NCBI RefSeq assembly: GCF_002215035.1
Contig: NZ_NKFP01000004.1
Location: 869,726-933,725, forward strand
Length of the DNA stretch: 64,000 nucleotides
Direction: 5' to 3'
DNA from: Leptolyngbya ohadii IS1
Lineage (GTDB): Bacteria > Cyanobacteriota > Cyanobacteriia > Elainellales > Elainellaceae
In this document: positions 1 through 8,140 of the stretch, one piece after another
Position numbering within the stretch: the stretch's first letter is position 1
Layout of the letters: each line of letters starts with the position of its first letter
Notes under the pieces: generated by a model
Databases searched by the model: none
What the model saw: the letters and a program-made list of their open reading frames with translations, nothing else
Told to the model about the DNA's origin: nothing
Position numbers and translations under genes: made by a program

Positions 1-81
1 AACCGATCGCCCTCGCTTTGCCAGGTGGTAGGCAGCCGATCCTCCTGCGGGACCTGCGCCGACGATGATGCAGTCATACAT
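1..81 (-). CDS. FAD-dependent oxidoreductase, N-terminal fragment (geranylgeranyl-reductase family)
   Basis: Only the first 27 codons are in the window; the gene runs off the left edge. The minus strand starts at ATG 81-79 and reads MYDCIIVGAGPAGGSAAYHL followed by AKRGRSV. This is the beta-alpha-beta FAD-binding motif (GAGPAGGSAA) seen at the extreme N-terminus of geranylgeranyl-reductase-type flavoproteins, which reduce prenyl chains of chlorophyll or tocopherol precursors. The class is clear from the motif. The exact substrate cannot be told from 27 residues, and other small flavoprotein oxidoreductases remain possible. No strong Shine-Dalgarno sequence is visible upstream. Confidence 0.7.
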   Translation of the reverse strand, partial: MYDCIIVGAGPAGGSAAYHLAKRGRSV

Positions 82-347
82 AAAGCTTTAATCTCACTTC
101 TAAGTACGCCAATTTGCTGTGGAACTGAAAAGGGATGCCCCTCCCAACGAATGACACTACAACCAGTGTCTCTGCTGAAGTCACTCATGGTCAATCCGCA
201 TGGATAAACCCATCACTCCAGAGCAATCGACAATCCTCAGCATGAACTTATTCAGTCTTAGTTCAGACTTCTCCCCAGTGTAAAGTCCGCCTTTATGATT
301 GCTTGTGTTTTTCTAAGTAAGATTGCCCGATCTTTTTTAAAGCTTGC

Positions 348-642
348 TTAAATTGGAAATAGTAAATTTGCTGGGATCGCTTCTGGTTCCTGGGCTGCGG
401 CTTTAAGCCATTCCTGCATCAGGGGAAATGCCCGCAGGGTTTCTGCGTAGGTTTGTGCGCTCATCATGAATCAGGACGGGGACTTTGCCGGAAGGGGAGT
501 ATTGGAAAATGCGATCGTAGAATTCGGGTGTGTCCAGGGGCAGCTTAATTTCGGTGAAGGGCAGATCTGTCTGTTTGAGGGCTAACCAGGCACGAAGCGA
601 CCAGGACAAGTAGCTTTTGTTGCCAATGACGAGGGTAAGCAT
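348..642 (-). pseudogene. glutathione S-transferase pseudogene (internal deletion plus frameshift)
   Basis: From ATG 642 the minus strand encodes a good GST N-terminal thioredoxin-fold segment: MLTLVIGNKSYLSWSLRAW at the start and YSPSGKVPVLIHD at about residues 50-62, which carries the glutathione-site cis-proline. It then shifts frame. In another frame, from about position 455 to the stop at 348, a typical GST C-terminus follows: QTYAETLRAFPLMQEWLKAA and then AQEPEAIP. GSTs of this class are normally about 220 residues. Here roughly 60 N-terminal and 35 C-terminal residues are joined, so more than half of the protein, including most of the helical domain, is missing. The two halves are out of frame at about 450-460. 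No functional product is expected. Confidence 0.8.
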
Positions 643-691
643 AGCTTGTTTATACCGATACGATAGAAGCGATCGAAGGAGGATAAATTCA

Positions 692-1186
692 ATGGGTGGG
701 CAGGCAACACTCCATTTCTTTTGCGGCAAGATGGCGGCAGGTAAGTCTACGCTAGCGAAGGAACTGGCACTGCGAGAAAAAGCAATCTTGTTCAGCGAGG
801 ATGAGCTGTTATCGAAGCTGTTTCCTGAGGAGATTCACGAGATTTCGGACTATATCAAATACTCGACTCGCTTGAAGGAAGCCTTAACCGATCCGATCTG
901 CAATCTGCTCTCGTCTGGTATTTCAGTAGTGCTGGATTTTCCGGGAAACACAACAAGACAGCGTGCCTGGTTCCGCAAACTGTTTGAGCAGGCAAACGTT
1001 CAACACAAGATGCACTTTATCGACGCAACGGACGATCGCTGTAAGCAGCAACTTAAACAGCGCAGCAAAGACCTTCCCCCCGATTCGCCCTTCACCACCG
1101 ATGCCGAATTTGATGCAATTACCGCCTACTTTCAACCTCCCGCTGATGATGAAGGGTTTCACCTGATCAGATACGAGCGGAAATAG
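692..1186 (+). CDS. small P-loop ATPase/kinase (zeta-toxin/AAA_33-like)
   Basis: A 164-residue protein with a Walker A loop GKMAAGKST at about residues 11-19, followed by a compact nucleoside-kinase-like fold. It belongs to the predicted kinases related to zeta toxins and polynucleotide kinase that phosphorylate small molecules or nucleic acids; its substrate is unknown. A second recognisable segment is SVVLDFPGNTTRQRAWF, which probably forms the substrate or lid region. The start at 692 was chosen over the upstream in-frame ATG because AAGGAGGAT lies at 676-684 with good spacing. It diverges from the GST remnant, and no antitoxin-like partner is visible. Confidence 0.7.
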   Translation: MGGQATLHFFCGKMAAGKSTLAKELALREKAILFSEDELLSKLFPEEIHEISDYIKYSTRLKEALTDPICNLLSSGISVVLDFPGNTTRQRAWFRKLFEQANVQHKMHFIDATDDRCKQQLKQRSKDLPPDSPFTTDAEFDAITAYFQPPADDEGFHLIRYERK

Positions 1187-1210
1187 GAATATGGGCGATC
1201 GAGGCAGGTC

Positions 1211-1888
1211 TCATGATTCTGCCCAGGAATCGATCGCAAAATCGTCGTAATAGCTGTCGTAATAAATAATTGCTAGAAATCGAATTGGCAGGGTAATCAG
1301 CTTTTCGGGACCGTGGGGAATGTCGCCTCTAAAGGTGAGGGAATCGCCGGGTTTTAACAGGTAGGTCTGTCGTCCGTGGCGGTATTCCAGTTTGCCTTCC
1401 AGCAGATGAATAAACTCGATGCCGGGATGCTCGAAGGTCGGGAACACCTCGGAAGCGTCGTCCATTGTGATCAGAAACGGTTCAAATCGCTTTGTCGGAC
1501 CCTGATCGTAGGCGAGTAACTGGTAGGTATGTCCCCGCTTCGTGCCGCGCCGCACGACCTCCATGCCTTCCCCATTTTTCACTAACTGCGCTCCGCCTTC
1601 GGGAATGTCGTATTTGCGGAACAGGGTAGACAGGGAAACGCCTAGAGCATTTGCCAGCTTTTCCAGGGTTTCCAGGCTGGTCGAAGTTTGGGCATTCTCG
1701 ATTTTGGACAGCATTCCGCGGGAAATTCCGGCGCGATCGGCAACTTCGGCGATCGTCAGTCCATGCTGCTGGCGCAGTTCCCGAATCGTATTGCCCAGGT
1801 AATGTTCGAGTCCATGTTGCTCTGCTGCCTGGAGGGGAGGATTTGAGGAACCGTTGGAGGAAGCTGGTGAGGAATCGATCTCTGCCAT
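1211..1888 (-). CDS. XRE-family regulator with C-terminal cupin domain
   Basis: A 225-residue transcription factor. An N-terminal helix-turn-helix lies at about residues 33-95 (IRELRQQHGLTIAEVADRAG, then ISRGMLSKIE). A C-terminal cupin barrel spans about residues 145-215 (HPGIEFIHLLEGKLEYRHG, LKPGDSLTF, IPHGPE) and probably senses a small ligand. The ATG at 1888 has AGGAGAT just upstream, which favours it over the ATG at 1936. It is transcribed away from purU-mgd-gmaS-mgs, and XRE-cupin proteins often control adjacent amine-catabolism genes. I infer that it regulates the methylamine operon and possibly itself through sites in the shared intergenic region. The ligand is unknown. Confidence 0.85.
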   Translation of the reverse strand: MAEIDSSPASSNGSSNPPLQAAEQHGLEHYLGNTIRELRQQHGLTIAEVADRAGISRGMLSKIENAQTSTSLETLEKLANALGVSLSTLFRKYDIPEGGAQLVKNGEGMEVVRRGTKRGHTYQLLAYDQGPTKRFEPFLITMDDASEVFPTFEHPGIEFIHLLEGKLEYRHGRQTYLLKPGDSLTFRGDIPHGPEKLITLPIRFLAIIYYDSYYDDFAIDSWAES

Positions 1889-1910
1889 GCGGCAAATCTC
1901 CTGCTTTAGG

Positions 1911-1956
1911 CTGCTATGCATAATAGCAGGAAACAATGTTGACAGTCAGGAAACAA
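1911..1956. promoter_or_regulatory. candidate operator: inverted repeat plus direct repeats between regulator and purU
   Basis: The divergent intergenic region holds a perfect 7-bp inverted repeat, CTGCTAT (1911-1917) and ATAGCAG (1923-1929), separated by 5 bp. It also holds a direct repeat CAGGAAACAAT at 1928-1938 and 1946-1956, exactly 18 bp apart. A TTGACA hexamer lies at 1939-1944. The arrangement suggests a binding site for the neighbouring XRE-cupin protein. This is inferred from position and symmetry only. Confidence 0.4.
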
Positions 1957-2862
1957 TACTGCATGATATTCAACGAAGTTTCCTACTGGGAATTTTGTCC
2001 TGTGTCTTCTGCCCGTCGATATACCCTTAGTTTGTCCTGTCCCGATCGCGTTGGCATTGTTGCGGCGGTGAGTTCCTTTATTGCCAGTCATCAGGGCTGG
2101 ATCGTCGAAGCACAGCACCACGCGGATCAGGATTTTCAGCGGTTTTTTATGCGGCAGGAAATTCTGGCGGATTCGCTCCCCTTTGACCTTGAGGGATTGC
2201 GGAAACGGTTTCAGCCGATCGCCGATGAATTTCAGATGCAGTGGCAGGTCACAGATTCGGCGCAGAAAAAGCGGGTCGTGATTCTCGTCTCCAAGTCGGA
2301 TCACTGTCTGTACGATTTGCTTGCACGGTGGCAGAGCAAAGAACTCGACATCGAGATCCCCTGCGTCATTTCTAACCATGAAATCTTTCGCGGATTAGTC
2401 GAATGGCACGGCATTCCCTACTATCACGTTCCCGTTACCTCAGAGACAAAGGCGATCGCCTACGACAAAATCATGCATCTGTTTGAGTCGGTGAATGGCG
2501 ATGTGATGGTGTTAGCAAGATATATGCAGGTGCTTTCGTCTGAGGTGTGCGATCGCTATCCGGGACGAATTATCAACATTCACCATTCGTTCCTACCGTC
2601 GTTTATCGGCGCGAAGCCCTATCACCAGGCACATCAGCGAGGCGTAAAGCTGATCGGCGCAACCTGCCATTACGTCACCTCTGAACTGGATGCGGGACCC
2701 ATTATCGATCAGGACGTGATTCGGATTGATCACTCGGACGCGGTGGAGGATCTGATTCGCTACGGCAGGGACATCGAGAAAACGGTGCTGGCGCGTGGAC
2801 TCCGGTATCACGTTGAGGATCGGGTGCTGGTGCATGGGAATAAGACGGTGGTGTTTCGATAG
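1936..2862 (+). CDS. purU: formyltetrahydrofolate deformylase
   Basis: Hydrolyses 10-formyl-THF to formate and THF in the cytosol. An N-terminal ACT domain starts at YTLSLSCPDRVGIVA (about residue 29). The formyltransferase-type catalytic domain follows, with IINIHHSFLPSF, GAKPYHQA and SELDAGPIIDQD, which carry the catalytic Asn, His and Asp of the family. Three starts are possible: ATG 1936 (308 aa, AGGA just upstream), ATG 1963 and GTG 2002. GTG 2002 gives 286 aa, closest to the usual PurU length, and would place the direct repeats entirely upstream. It lies 9 bp before mgdA and is therefore in the operon. In that setting it would dispose of C1 units made by methylglutamate oxidation and regenerate THF, rather than serve purine synthesis. 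Confidence 0.88.
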   Translation: MLTVRKQYCMIFNEVSYWEFCPVSSARRYTLSLSCPDRVGIVAAVSSFIASHQGWIVEAQHHADQDFQRFFMRQEILADSLPFDLEGLRKRFQPIADEFQMQWQVTDSAQKKRVVILVSKSDHCLYDLLARWQSKELDIEIPCVISNHEIFRGLVEWHGIPYYHVPVTSETKAIAYDKIMHLFESVNGDVMVLARYMQVLSSEVCDRYPGRIINIHHSFLPSFIGAKPYHQAHQRGVKLIGATCHYVTSELDAGPIIDQDVIRIDHSDAVEDLIRYGRDIEKTVLARGLRYHVEDRVLVHGNKTVVFR

Positions 2863-2871
2863 GTAACAGCT

Positions 2872-4113
2872 ATGCCCCTCAACCTCCTTCGCTTCGCCCT
2901 CGCCAAAGACCACCCCGAACCCCGGATGTTTCGCCAGCCCGATCGCCTCAAACCCACTTACGATGCGGTAATTATTGGCGCGGGGGGGCATGGTTTAGCA
3001 GCAGCGTATTATCTGGCGCGAGACTACGGCATGACCGATGTAGCGGTGCTGGAAAAGAGCTACCTGGGCGGGGGAAATACGGGACGGAATACGACGATTA
3101 TTCGATCGAATTATCTGACTCCCGAAGGCGTGAAGTTTTACGATGAGTCGGTGCATTTGTGGCAGGATTTGTCCCAGGATTTTGACCTGAATTTGTTTTA
3201 CTCCACACGCGGACATTTTACGCTGGCTCACACGGATGCCTCGGTGCGGACGATGCGCTGGCGGGCGGAGGTGAATAAGCATCTGGGCGTTGATAGCGAG
3301 CTAGTCAGTCCCGATGAAATCCAGGAAGCCTGTCCGCAAATGGATATGAGCTGCAACGGACACGCGCCGATTTTGGGGGCGTTGTACCATGCGCCGGGAA
3401 GTATTGCCCGTCATGATGCGGTTGCCTGGGGCTATGGACGCGGGGCGGATCAGCGGGGCGTAGAAATTCATCAGCAGACGGAAGTTTTGGGCATTCGGGT
3501 GAAGGGTGATCGCGTTACAGGCGTGGAAACTTCCAGAGGAACGATCGAAACTTCAAAGGTGCTTTGTGCGGTTGCCGGATCAACGCCGAGACTGCTGAAT
3601 ATGCTGGGAATTCGATCGCCTTTGTATGTCCATCCACTTCAGGCGATGGTGAGCGAACCGATGAAGCCCTGGCTAGACCCAATTATTGTGTCGGGCAGTC
3701 TGCACGTTTATGTCAGTCAGACGGCACGGGGCGAACTGGTGATGGGTGCCTCGCTTGATCCCTATGAACTGCATTCAACGCGATCGACTCTCGACTTCAC
3801 CGAAGGGTTGGCGGCGCACATGCTCGATCTGTTTCCGTTTCTTTCCCACGCAAAGATTGTGCGGCAGTGGGCAGGCATGGCAGATATGACCCCGGACTTC
3901 GCGCCGATTATGGGCAAAACGCCGATCGACGGATTCTATCTGGACTCGGGCTGGGGAACGTGGGGATTCAAAGCCACTCCCGTTTGCGGCAAAACGATGG
4001 CATATACTGTGGCGACCGATCGTCCTCATGAGTTGATCAAGGATTTTTCGATCGATCGATTTGCGAAGTATGAATTGATGGGCGAAAAGGGTGCCGCCTC
4101 GGTTGGGCATTAG
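2872..4113 (+). CDS. mgdA: N-methylglutamate dehydrogenase subunit A (sarcosine oxidase beta-like)
   Basis: A 413-residue flavoprotein of the SoxB/DAO family. The FAD-binding motif AVIIGAGGHGLAAAYYLA lies at about residues 32-49, and the SoxB signature GGNTGRNTTIIRSNYLT at about 67-83. His181 in the segment ARHDAVAWGYG appears to match the histidine that covalently binds FMN in heterotetrameric sarcosine oxidase; I rely on memory for this alignment. The C-terminus has the conserved GWGTWGFKATP. In the N-methylglutamate pathway the heterotetramer oxidises N-methylglutamate to glutamate and passes the methyl carbon to THF. The neighbouring gmaS and mgsABC genes are what distinguish it from a plain sarcosine oxidase. 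Confidence 0.85.
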   Translation: MPLNLLRFALAKDHPEPRMFRQPDRLKPTYDAVIIGAGGHGLAAAYYLARDYGMTDVAVLEKSYLGGGNTGRNTTIIRSNYLTPEGVKFYDESVHLWQDLSQDFDLNLFYSTRGHFTLAHTDASVRTMRWRAEVNKHLGVDSELVSPDEIQEACPQMDMSCNGHAPILGALYHAPGSIARHDAVAWGYGRGADQRGVEIHQQTEVLGIRVKGDRVTGVETSRGTIETSKVLCAVAGSTPRLLNMLGIRSPLYVHPLQAMVSEPMKPWLDPIIVSGSLHVYVSQTARGELVMGASLDPYELHSTRSTLDFTEGLAAHMLDLFPFLSHAKIVRQWAGMADMTPDFAPIMGKTPIDGFYLDSGWGTWGFKATPVCGKTMAYTVATDRPHELIKDFSIDRFAKYELMGEKGAASVGH

Positions 4114-4136
4114 GGAGTGAATTAATAGAAATAACT

Positions 4137-4406
4137 ATGAAGTTAATGACCTGTCCTATCAACGGAACGCGATCGATCAGCGAGTTTGTCTACGGCGGTG
4201 AATATAAAGAGATGCCCGATCCGACCGCTGCTGATGATACGACCTGGGCAGCCTATGTGTTCTATCGAGATAACGTGCCGGGAATCAAGCGGGAATGGTG
4301 GTGTCATGCTCCCAGTAATACCTGGTTTATAGCAGAACGAAATACTTTAACGGACGAAGTGATACAGACCTATTTATACGCAGATTTATACGGAGGCGAA
4401 TCATGA
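4137..4406 (+). CDS. mgdB: N-methylglutamate dehydrogenase subunit B (SoxD-like delta)
   Basis: An 89-residue SoxD-family subunit (MKLMTCPINGTRSISEF at the start, REWWCHAPSNTWFIAER near residues 52-68). It forms the small subunit of the heterotetrameric dehydrogenase. Canonical SoxD binds zinc through CPxC near the N-terminus and a His/Cys pair near residue 60. Here the first pair reads CPIN and the second region CHAPSN, so a complete zinc site is not visible; I believe this is common in the MgdB branch but cannot verify it. The stop overlaps the mgdC start by 4 nt (ATGA), implying translational coupling, and GGAGG precedes mgdC. Confidence 0.83.
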   Translation: MKLMTCPINGTRSISEFVYGGEYKEMPDPTAADDTTWAAYVFYRDNVPGIKREWWCHAPSNTWFIAERNTLTDEVIQTYLYADLYGGES

Positions 4407-7400
4407 GCTATCGTCTACCGACAGTTCCCGGAGAATGGATCGATCGCACTCAGCTAATTCAGTTCTCTTTTGAGGGAAGACAGTTTACCGGATATGCCGG
4501 AGATACGATCGCCTCTGCGCTATGGGCATCCGGTCAGAAAGTTTTGGGACGCAGTTTTAAATATCACCGTCCACGCGGAATCCTCAGCTTTGCAAATCAT
4601 GATGTGAATACGCTGATGCAGTCCGGTGAAAAGCTAAATGTCCGGGCGGATGTGACGGCTATTGAATCCGGGATGGCAGTGGAAGCCGTAAATACCTTTG
4701 GCGGTGTGGAAGGCGATCGAGCGAGTTTCCTCAATTTTCTTTCACCATTTCTTCCCGTTGGTTTCTACTATAAAACGTTCAACAACAAAAAGCTTTTTCC
4801 CTTCTGGGAACGCCTGATTCGCCGCACGACCGGATTGGGACGAGTCGATTTCAAAACTCCCTGGACACGCACCCCTAAGCGATACGACTTTTGCGATGTG
4901 CTGGTAATTGGCGCAGGCACGTCTGGACTTTCCGCCGCCCTCACCGCAGCCGAGTTAGGTGCAGATGTCGTGATTGCCGATGAGAATGCAAAACCCGGCG
5001 GCACAGGACTCTATCAGCTTGGAGACGCTCGCTTGCTTGCCGATGAAACCCTGTCCCTGATCGAAGCAATTACAAATCATCCAAAAATTCGGCTCTATAC
5101 AGGCACGATCGCCGCAGGCTATTACGCAGACTTCTGGATTCCGCTAATCGACGGCAAACGCATGACCAAAATGCGAGCCAAATCCGTCATTGTCGCAAGT
5201 GGCGCTTATGAGCAGCCTGCCGTTTTCCGCAACAACGACTTGCCGGGCGTGATGCTCGCCTCAGCGGCGCAAAGATTGATCTATCGCTATGCGGTCAAAC
5301 CAATGCACAGGGCGATCGTCCTTACGGCAAATCAGGATGGCTACAGGGCGGCTCTCGATCTGCTGGCGCATGGCATAGAGATTGGGGCGATCGTGGATCT
5401 GCGATCGGAGATTCCCGGTTCTCCAGTTGTGCAGACAGTACGCGATCGAGGGATTGCCATCTATCCCGGTCACGCAGTCTACGAGGCAAAGGCAAATCCG
5501 CAGGGCGATGGCGTTTGTGCAGCGGTGATCTGTCCCATTGATTCAAACTATCAACCCCAAATTAATCAGCGGCAGACGATAGCTTGTGACGGCATTCTCA
5601 TGAGTGTGGGCTGGGCTGGTGCGGCGAATCTCCTGTATCAGGCGGGGACGAAGATGCGGTTTGACGATCGCCTTCAGCAGTTTGTCCCGGATTTGCTGCC
5701 GCCCGGAATTTTTGCCTGTGGTCGGGTGAAGGGTGTGTATCAGGTTGAGCATAAGCGACGCGACGGAGAAAGGGCGGGACGATTGGCAATTGCCTACCTG
5801 AGCGGAACTGAAGCCGTCGAAACGGAAATTCCGGCTGAAACCGAATGTCCTTCCCATCCCTGGGCGATCGTTCCCCATCCAAAGGGCAAAAACTTTGTCG
5901 ATTTCGATGAGGATTTACAGTACAAAGACTTTCCGAACGCGATTCAGGAAGGATTTGACAATATCGAATTACTGAAACGGTTTACGACTGTGGGAATGGG
6001 TCCGAGTCAGGGCAAACATTCCAATATGAACGCGCTGCAAATTCTGGCAAAGCTTACTGGCAAAACACCGGGACAGGTCGGAACCACCACCGCCAGACCG
6101 TTCTTCCATCCCGTACCCATGTCCCACCTTGCAGGACGCGGATTTACGCCAGAAAGAAGGACTCCTTTGGACGATCGCCATACCGCCCTCAACGCGAAAT
6201 GGATGCCCGCTGGACAGTGGCGCAGACCGGAATATTATCAGCAGCCTAACCAGAGTCGGGAAACCTGCATCCGACAGGAAGTTCTCGCCGTGCGGCAGCG
6301 GGTCGGACTGATCGATGTGGGCACGCTGGGCAAGCTGGAAATTCGCGGTAAGGATGCAGCCGCCTTTCTGGAGCGAGTCTACACCGGACGCTACGCCAAC
6401 CTGAAAATCGGGATGACCCGCTATGCGCTGATGCTGGACGAGTCGGGTGTGGTGATTGACGATGGCGTAATTGCCCGATTAGGAGAGGATCACTTCTATT
6501 TCACAACCACCACCTCCAACGCTGCCGGAATCTATCGCGAACTGTCTCGCCTGAATACGATGTGGCGAATGGACTGCGGCTTAGTGAATCTGACCGGAGC
6601 GCGATCGGCTGTCAATCTGGCAGGTCCACTTTCTCGCAAGGTGCTGAGTCAGTTAACCGATCTGGATTTGTCGGCGGAGGCGTTTCCCTATTTGGCAGTC
6701 CGACAGGCAAACGTCGCAAACATTCCCGCTCTGCTAATGCGCGTCGGCTTCGTCGGCGAATGGGGCTACGAGATTCACGTTGCGGCACAGGATGCCCCTG
6801 CCCTCTGGGATGCCCTGATCGAAGCAGGTAAACCCTACAATATCCAGCCCTTTGGCGTGGAAGCACAAAGACTACTCCGCCTCGAAAAAGGACACCTGAT
6901 CGTCGGTCAAGACACAGACGGACTCACCACCCCCTACGACGCAAACCTCACCTGGGCAGTCAAGGCTGATAAACCCTTCTTCATCGGACAGCGCAGCCTC
7001 CAGGTTCACGCCCAACGATCGCCCAAACAAGTCCTCGTCGGTTTCACCCTCAACTCCTTCAGCGGCAACCCTCCCCAGGAATGCCATCTGATTATCCACA
7101 ACGGCGACCTCGCTGGACGAATTACGAGTATTGCCTATAGCCCTTCGATCGATTGTCATATTGGACTCGCCTACATCAAATCTGGACTCTCTGAAGTGGG
7201 GACTGAGTTTGAGGTGAAGCGATCGGATGGGTCGATGGTGGGCGCGACAGTCACAAAGACTCCGTTTTACGATCCGGAGAATGCGCGGCAGAAGGTTGAA
7301 GTTTCAGAAGCAGAAGATTCCGTCCCGAACCGCCCTCCTAGCCCCCCAATTCTGGGGGAAACCGAGCCGATGCAGGAATATTATTTGCAGAAAGCTGTTT

Positions 7401-8029
7401 TAACGACTCAAAGTCCCCCACTTGTGGGGGATTTAGGGGGCAATGCAGGATCTCACCTCACCCAACCCGTTACCCTCACCGATGTCTCCCTCCTCGCCCG
7501 CTTCGGCGTAAAAGGCGCAGGTGCAGCCGTATGGCTTCAAACCCACGGACTTCCCATTCCCGATCGTCCTAATTCCTGGCTTCCCCTCGAAAACGACGGA
7601 CGAATCGCCCGACTCGGACTCACCGAATTTCTAATTGAAGGCGAGATCGTCACCCAACTTCAATCCGATCTCAATCTTCCACCCCAGGTTTATCCCGTAC
7701 TGCGTCAAGATCTGGCGATCGTCCTTACAGGCGAATCTATCTACGATTTGTTTGCTCAAACTTGCAATGTGAATATGCGGTCGTTTAACCCTGGCGATCG
7801 TCCGGTCATTTTGACCTCAATGATTGGTGTGTCTGTGACTGTGGCGATCGAAGATACCCCAATTCCGCAGTCCCGCCTGTGGTGTGACAGCACTTACCGC
7901 AACTACGTTTTGCATACCCTGAGCGAAATTGTTTCCGAGTTAGACAGTCTCACAAACCGCCCTCCCGATCCCCCAATTCTGGGGGAAACCGAACCCACGC
8001 AGAAAGTCCTTCTGCAACAGAAAAGCTAA
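4403..8029 (+). CDS. mgdC: N-methylglutamate dehydrogenase, fused subunits C (alpha) and D (gamma)
   Basis: A 1208-residue fusion. SoxA-like alpha subunit: ferredoxin-like segment at about residues 15-95 (KYHRPRGILSFANHD), NAD/FAD domain from about 165 (VLVIGAGTSGLSAA), and a second nucleotide-binding part with FACGRVKGVYQ near 437. A GcvT-like THF-binding domain covers about 600-965 (LRLEKGHLIVGQDTDG). After about 975 comes a low-complexity linker encoded by a dispersed repeat (PPSPPILGETEP and [13 protein letters not shown]). A SoxG-like gamma domain follows at about 1018-1180 (LLARFGVKGAGAAVWL). Family members usually encode alpha (about 1000 aa) and gamma (about 180-200 aa) separately, so the repeat seems to have bridged two genes. 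The last residues are again encoded by a repeat copy, so the native stop is also lost. Confidence 0.88.
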   Translation: MSYRLPTVPGEWIDRTQLIQFSFEGRQFTGYAGDTIASALWASGQKVLGRSFKYHRPRGILSFANHDVNTLMQSGEKLNVRADVTAIESGMAVEAVNTFGGVEGDRASFLNFLSPFLPVGFYYKTFNNKKLFPFWERLIRRTTGLGRVDFKTPWTRTPKRYDFCDVLVIGAGTSGLSAALTAAELGADVVIADENAKPGGTGLYQLGDARLLADETLSLIEAITNHPKIRLYTGTIAAGYYADFWIPLIDGKRMTKMRAKSVIVASGAYEQPAVFRNNDLPGVMLASAAQRLIYRYAVKPMHRAIVLTANQDGYRAALDLLAHGIEIGAIVDLRSEIPGSPVVQTVRDRGIAIYPGHAVYEAKANPQGDGVCAAVICPIDSNYQPQINQRQTIACDGILMSVGWAGAANLLYQAGTKMRFDDRLQQFVPDLLPPGIFACGRVKGVYQVEHKRRDGERAGRLAIAYLSGTEAVETEIPAETECPSHPWAIVPHPKGKNFVDFDEDLQYKDFPNAIQEGFDNIELLKRFTTVGMGPSQGKHSNMNALQILAKLTGKTPGQVGTTTARPFFHPVPMSHLAGRGFTPERRTPLDDRHTALNAKWMPAGQWRRPEYYQQPNQSRETCIRQEVLAVRQRVGLIDVGTLGKLEIRGKDAAAFLERVYTGRYANLKIGMTRYALMLDESGVVIDDGVIARLGEDHFYFTTTTSNAAGIYRELSRLNTMWRMDCGLVNLTGARSAVNLAGPLSRKVLSQLTDLDLSAEAFPYLAVRQANVANIPALLMRVGFVGEWGYEIHVAAQDAPALWDALIEAGKPYNIQPFGVEAQRLLRLEKGHLIVGQDTDGLTTPYDANLTWAVKADKPFFIGQRSLQVHAQRSPKQVLVGFTLNSFSGNPPQECHLIIHNGDLAGRITSIAYSPSIDCHIGLAYIKSGLSEVGTEFEVKRSDGSMVGATVTKTPFYDPENARQKVEVSEAEDSVPNRPPSPPILGETEPMQEYYLQKAVLTTQSPPLVGDLGGNAGSHLTQPVTLTDVSLLARFGVKGAGAAVWLQTHGLPIPDRPNSWLPLENDGRIARLGLTEFLIEGEIVTQLQSDLNLPPQVYPVLRQDLAIVLTGESIYDLFAQTCNVNMRSFNPGDRPVILTSMIGVSVTVAIEDTPIPQSRLWCDSTYRNYVLHTLSEIVSELDSLTNRPPDPPILGETEPTQKVLLQQKS
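7328..7449 (+). repeat. composite dispersed repeat, copy 1, translated as MgdC-MgdD linker
   Basis: About 122 bp made of two palindromic modules: one with CCCCCCAATTCTGGGGG (7341-7357), and AAAGTCCCCCACTTGTGGGG followed by GATTTAGGGGGC near 7410-7441. It is read in frame without stops inside mgdC. The second copy lies at exactly +627 bp. The palindromic half recurs elsewhere in the window in intergenic DNA. Confidence 0.9.
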
Positions 8030-8076
8030 ACAATTCAAAGTCCCCCACTTGTGGGGGATTTAGGGGGCAATGCAGG
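7955..8076 (+). repeat. composite dispersed repeat, copy 2, spanning the mgdC-mgdD stop
   Basis: Same module order and same internal spacing as the copy at 7328-7449. The first half (CCCCCAATTCTGGGGG, 7969-7984) encodes the last residues of the fused dehydrogenase, which stops at 8029. The second half (CCCCCACTTGTGGGGG with GATTTAGGGGGC) is intergenic. With copy 1 it brackets the gamma-subunit domain as direct repeats 627 bp apart, a multiple of three. Confidence 0.88.
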
Positions 8077-8140
8077 CACTACAACACTCATTAAGTGTCC
8101 CTTCCCCTACTCCCTACTCCCTACTCCCCCAAAAGAACCC

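Noticed and set aside
25-207. 60-codon plus-strand open frame at the left edge
   Set aside because: It is antisense to the FAD-binding N-terminus read on the minus strand, which has a clear family motif; the plus frame has none.
692-1186. Toxin-antitoxin system based on the zeta-like kinase
   Set aside because: No epsilon-type antitoxin frame is adjacent; the neighbour is a GST pseudogene on the other strand.
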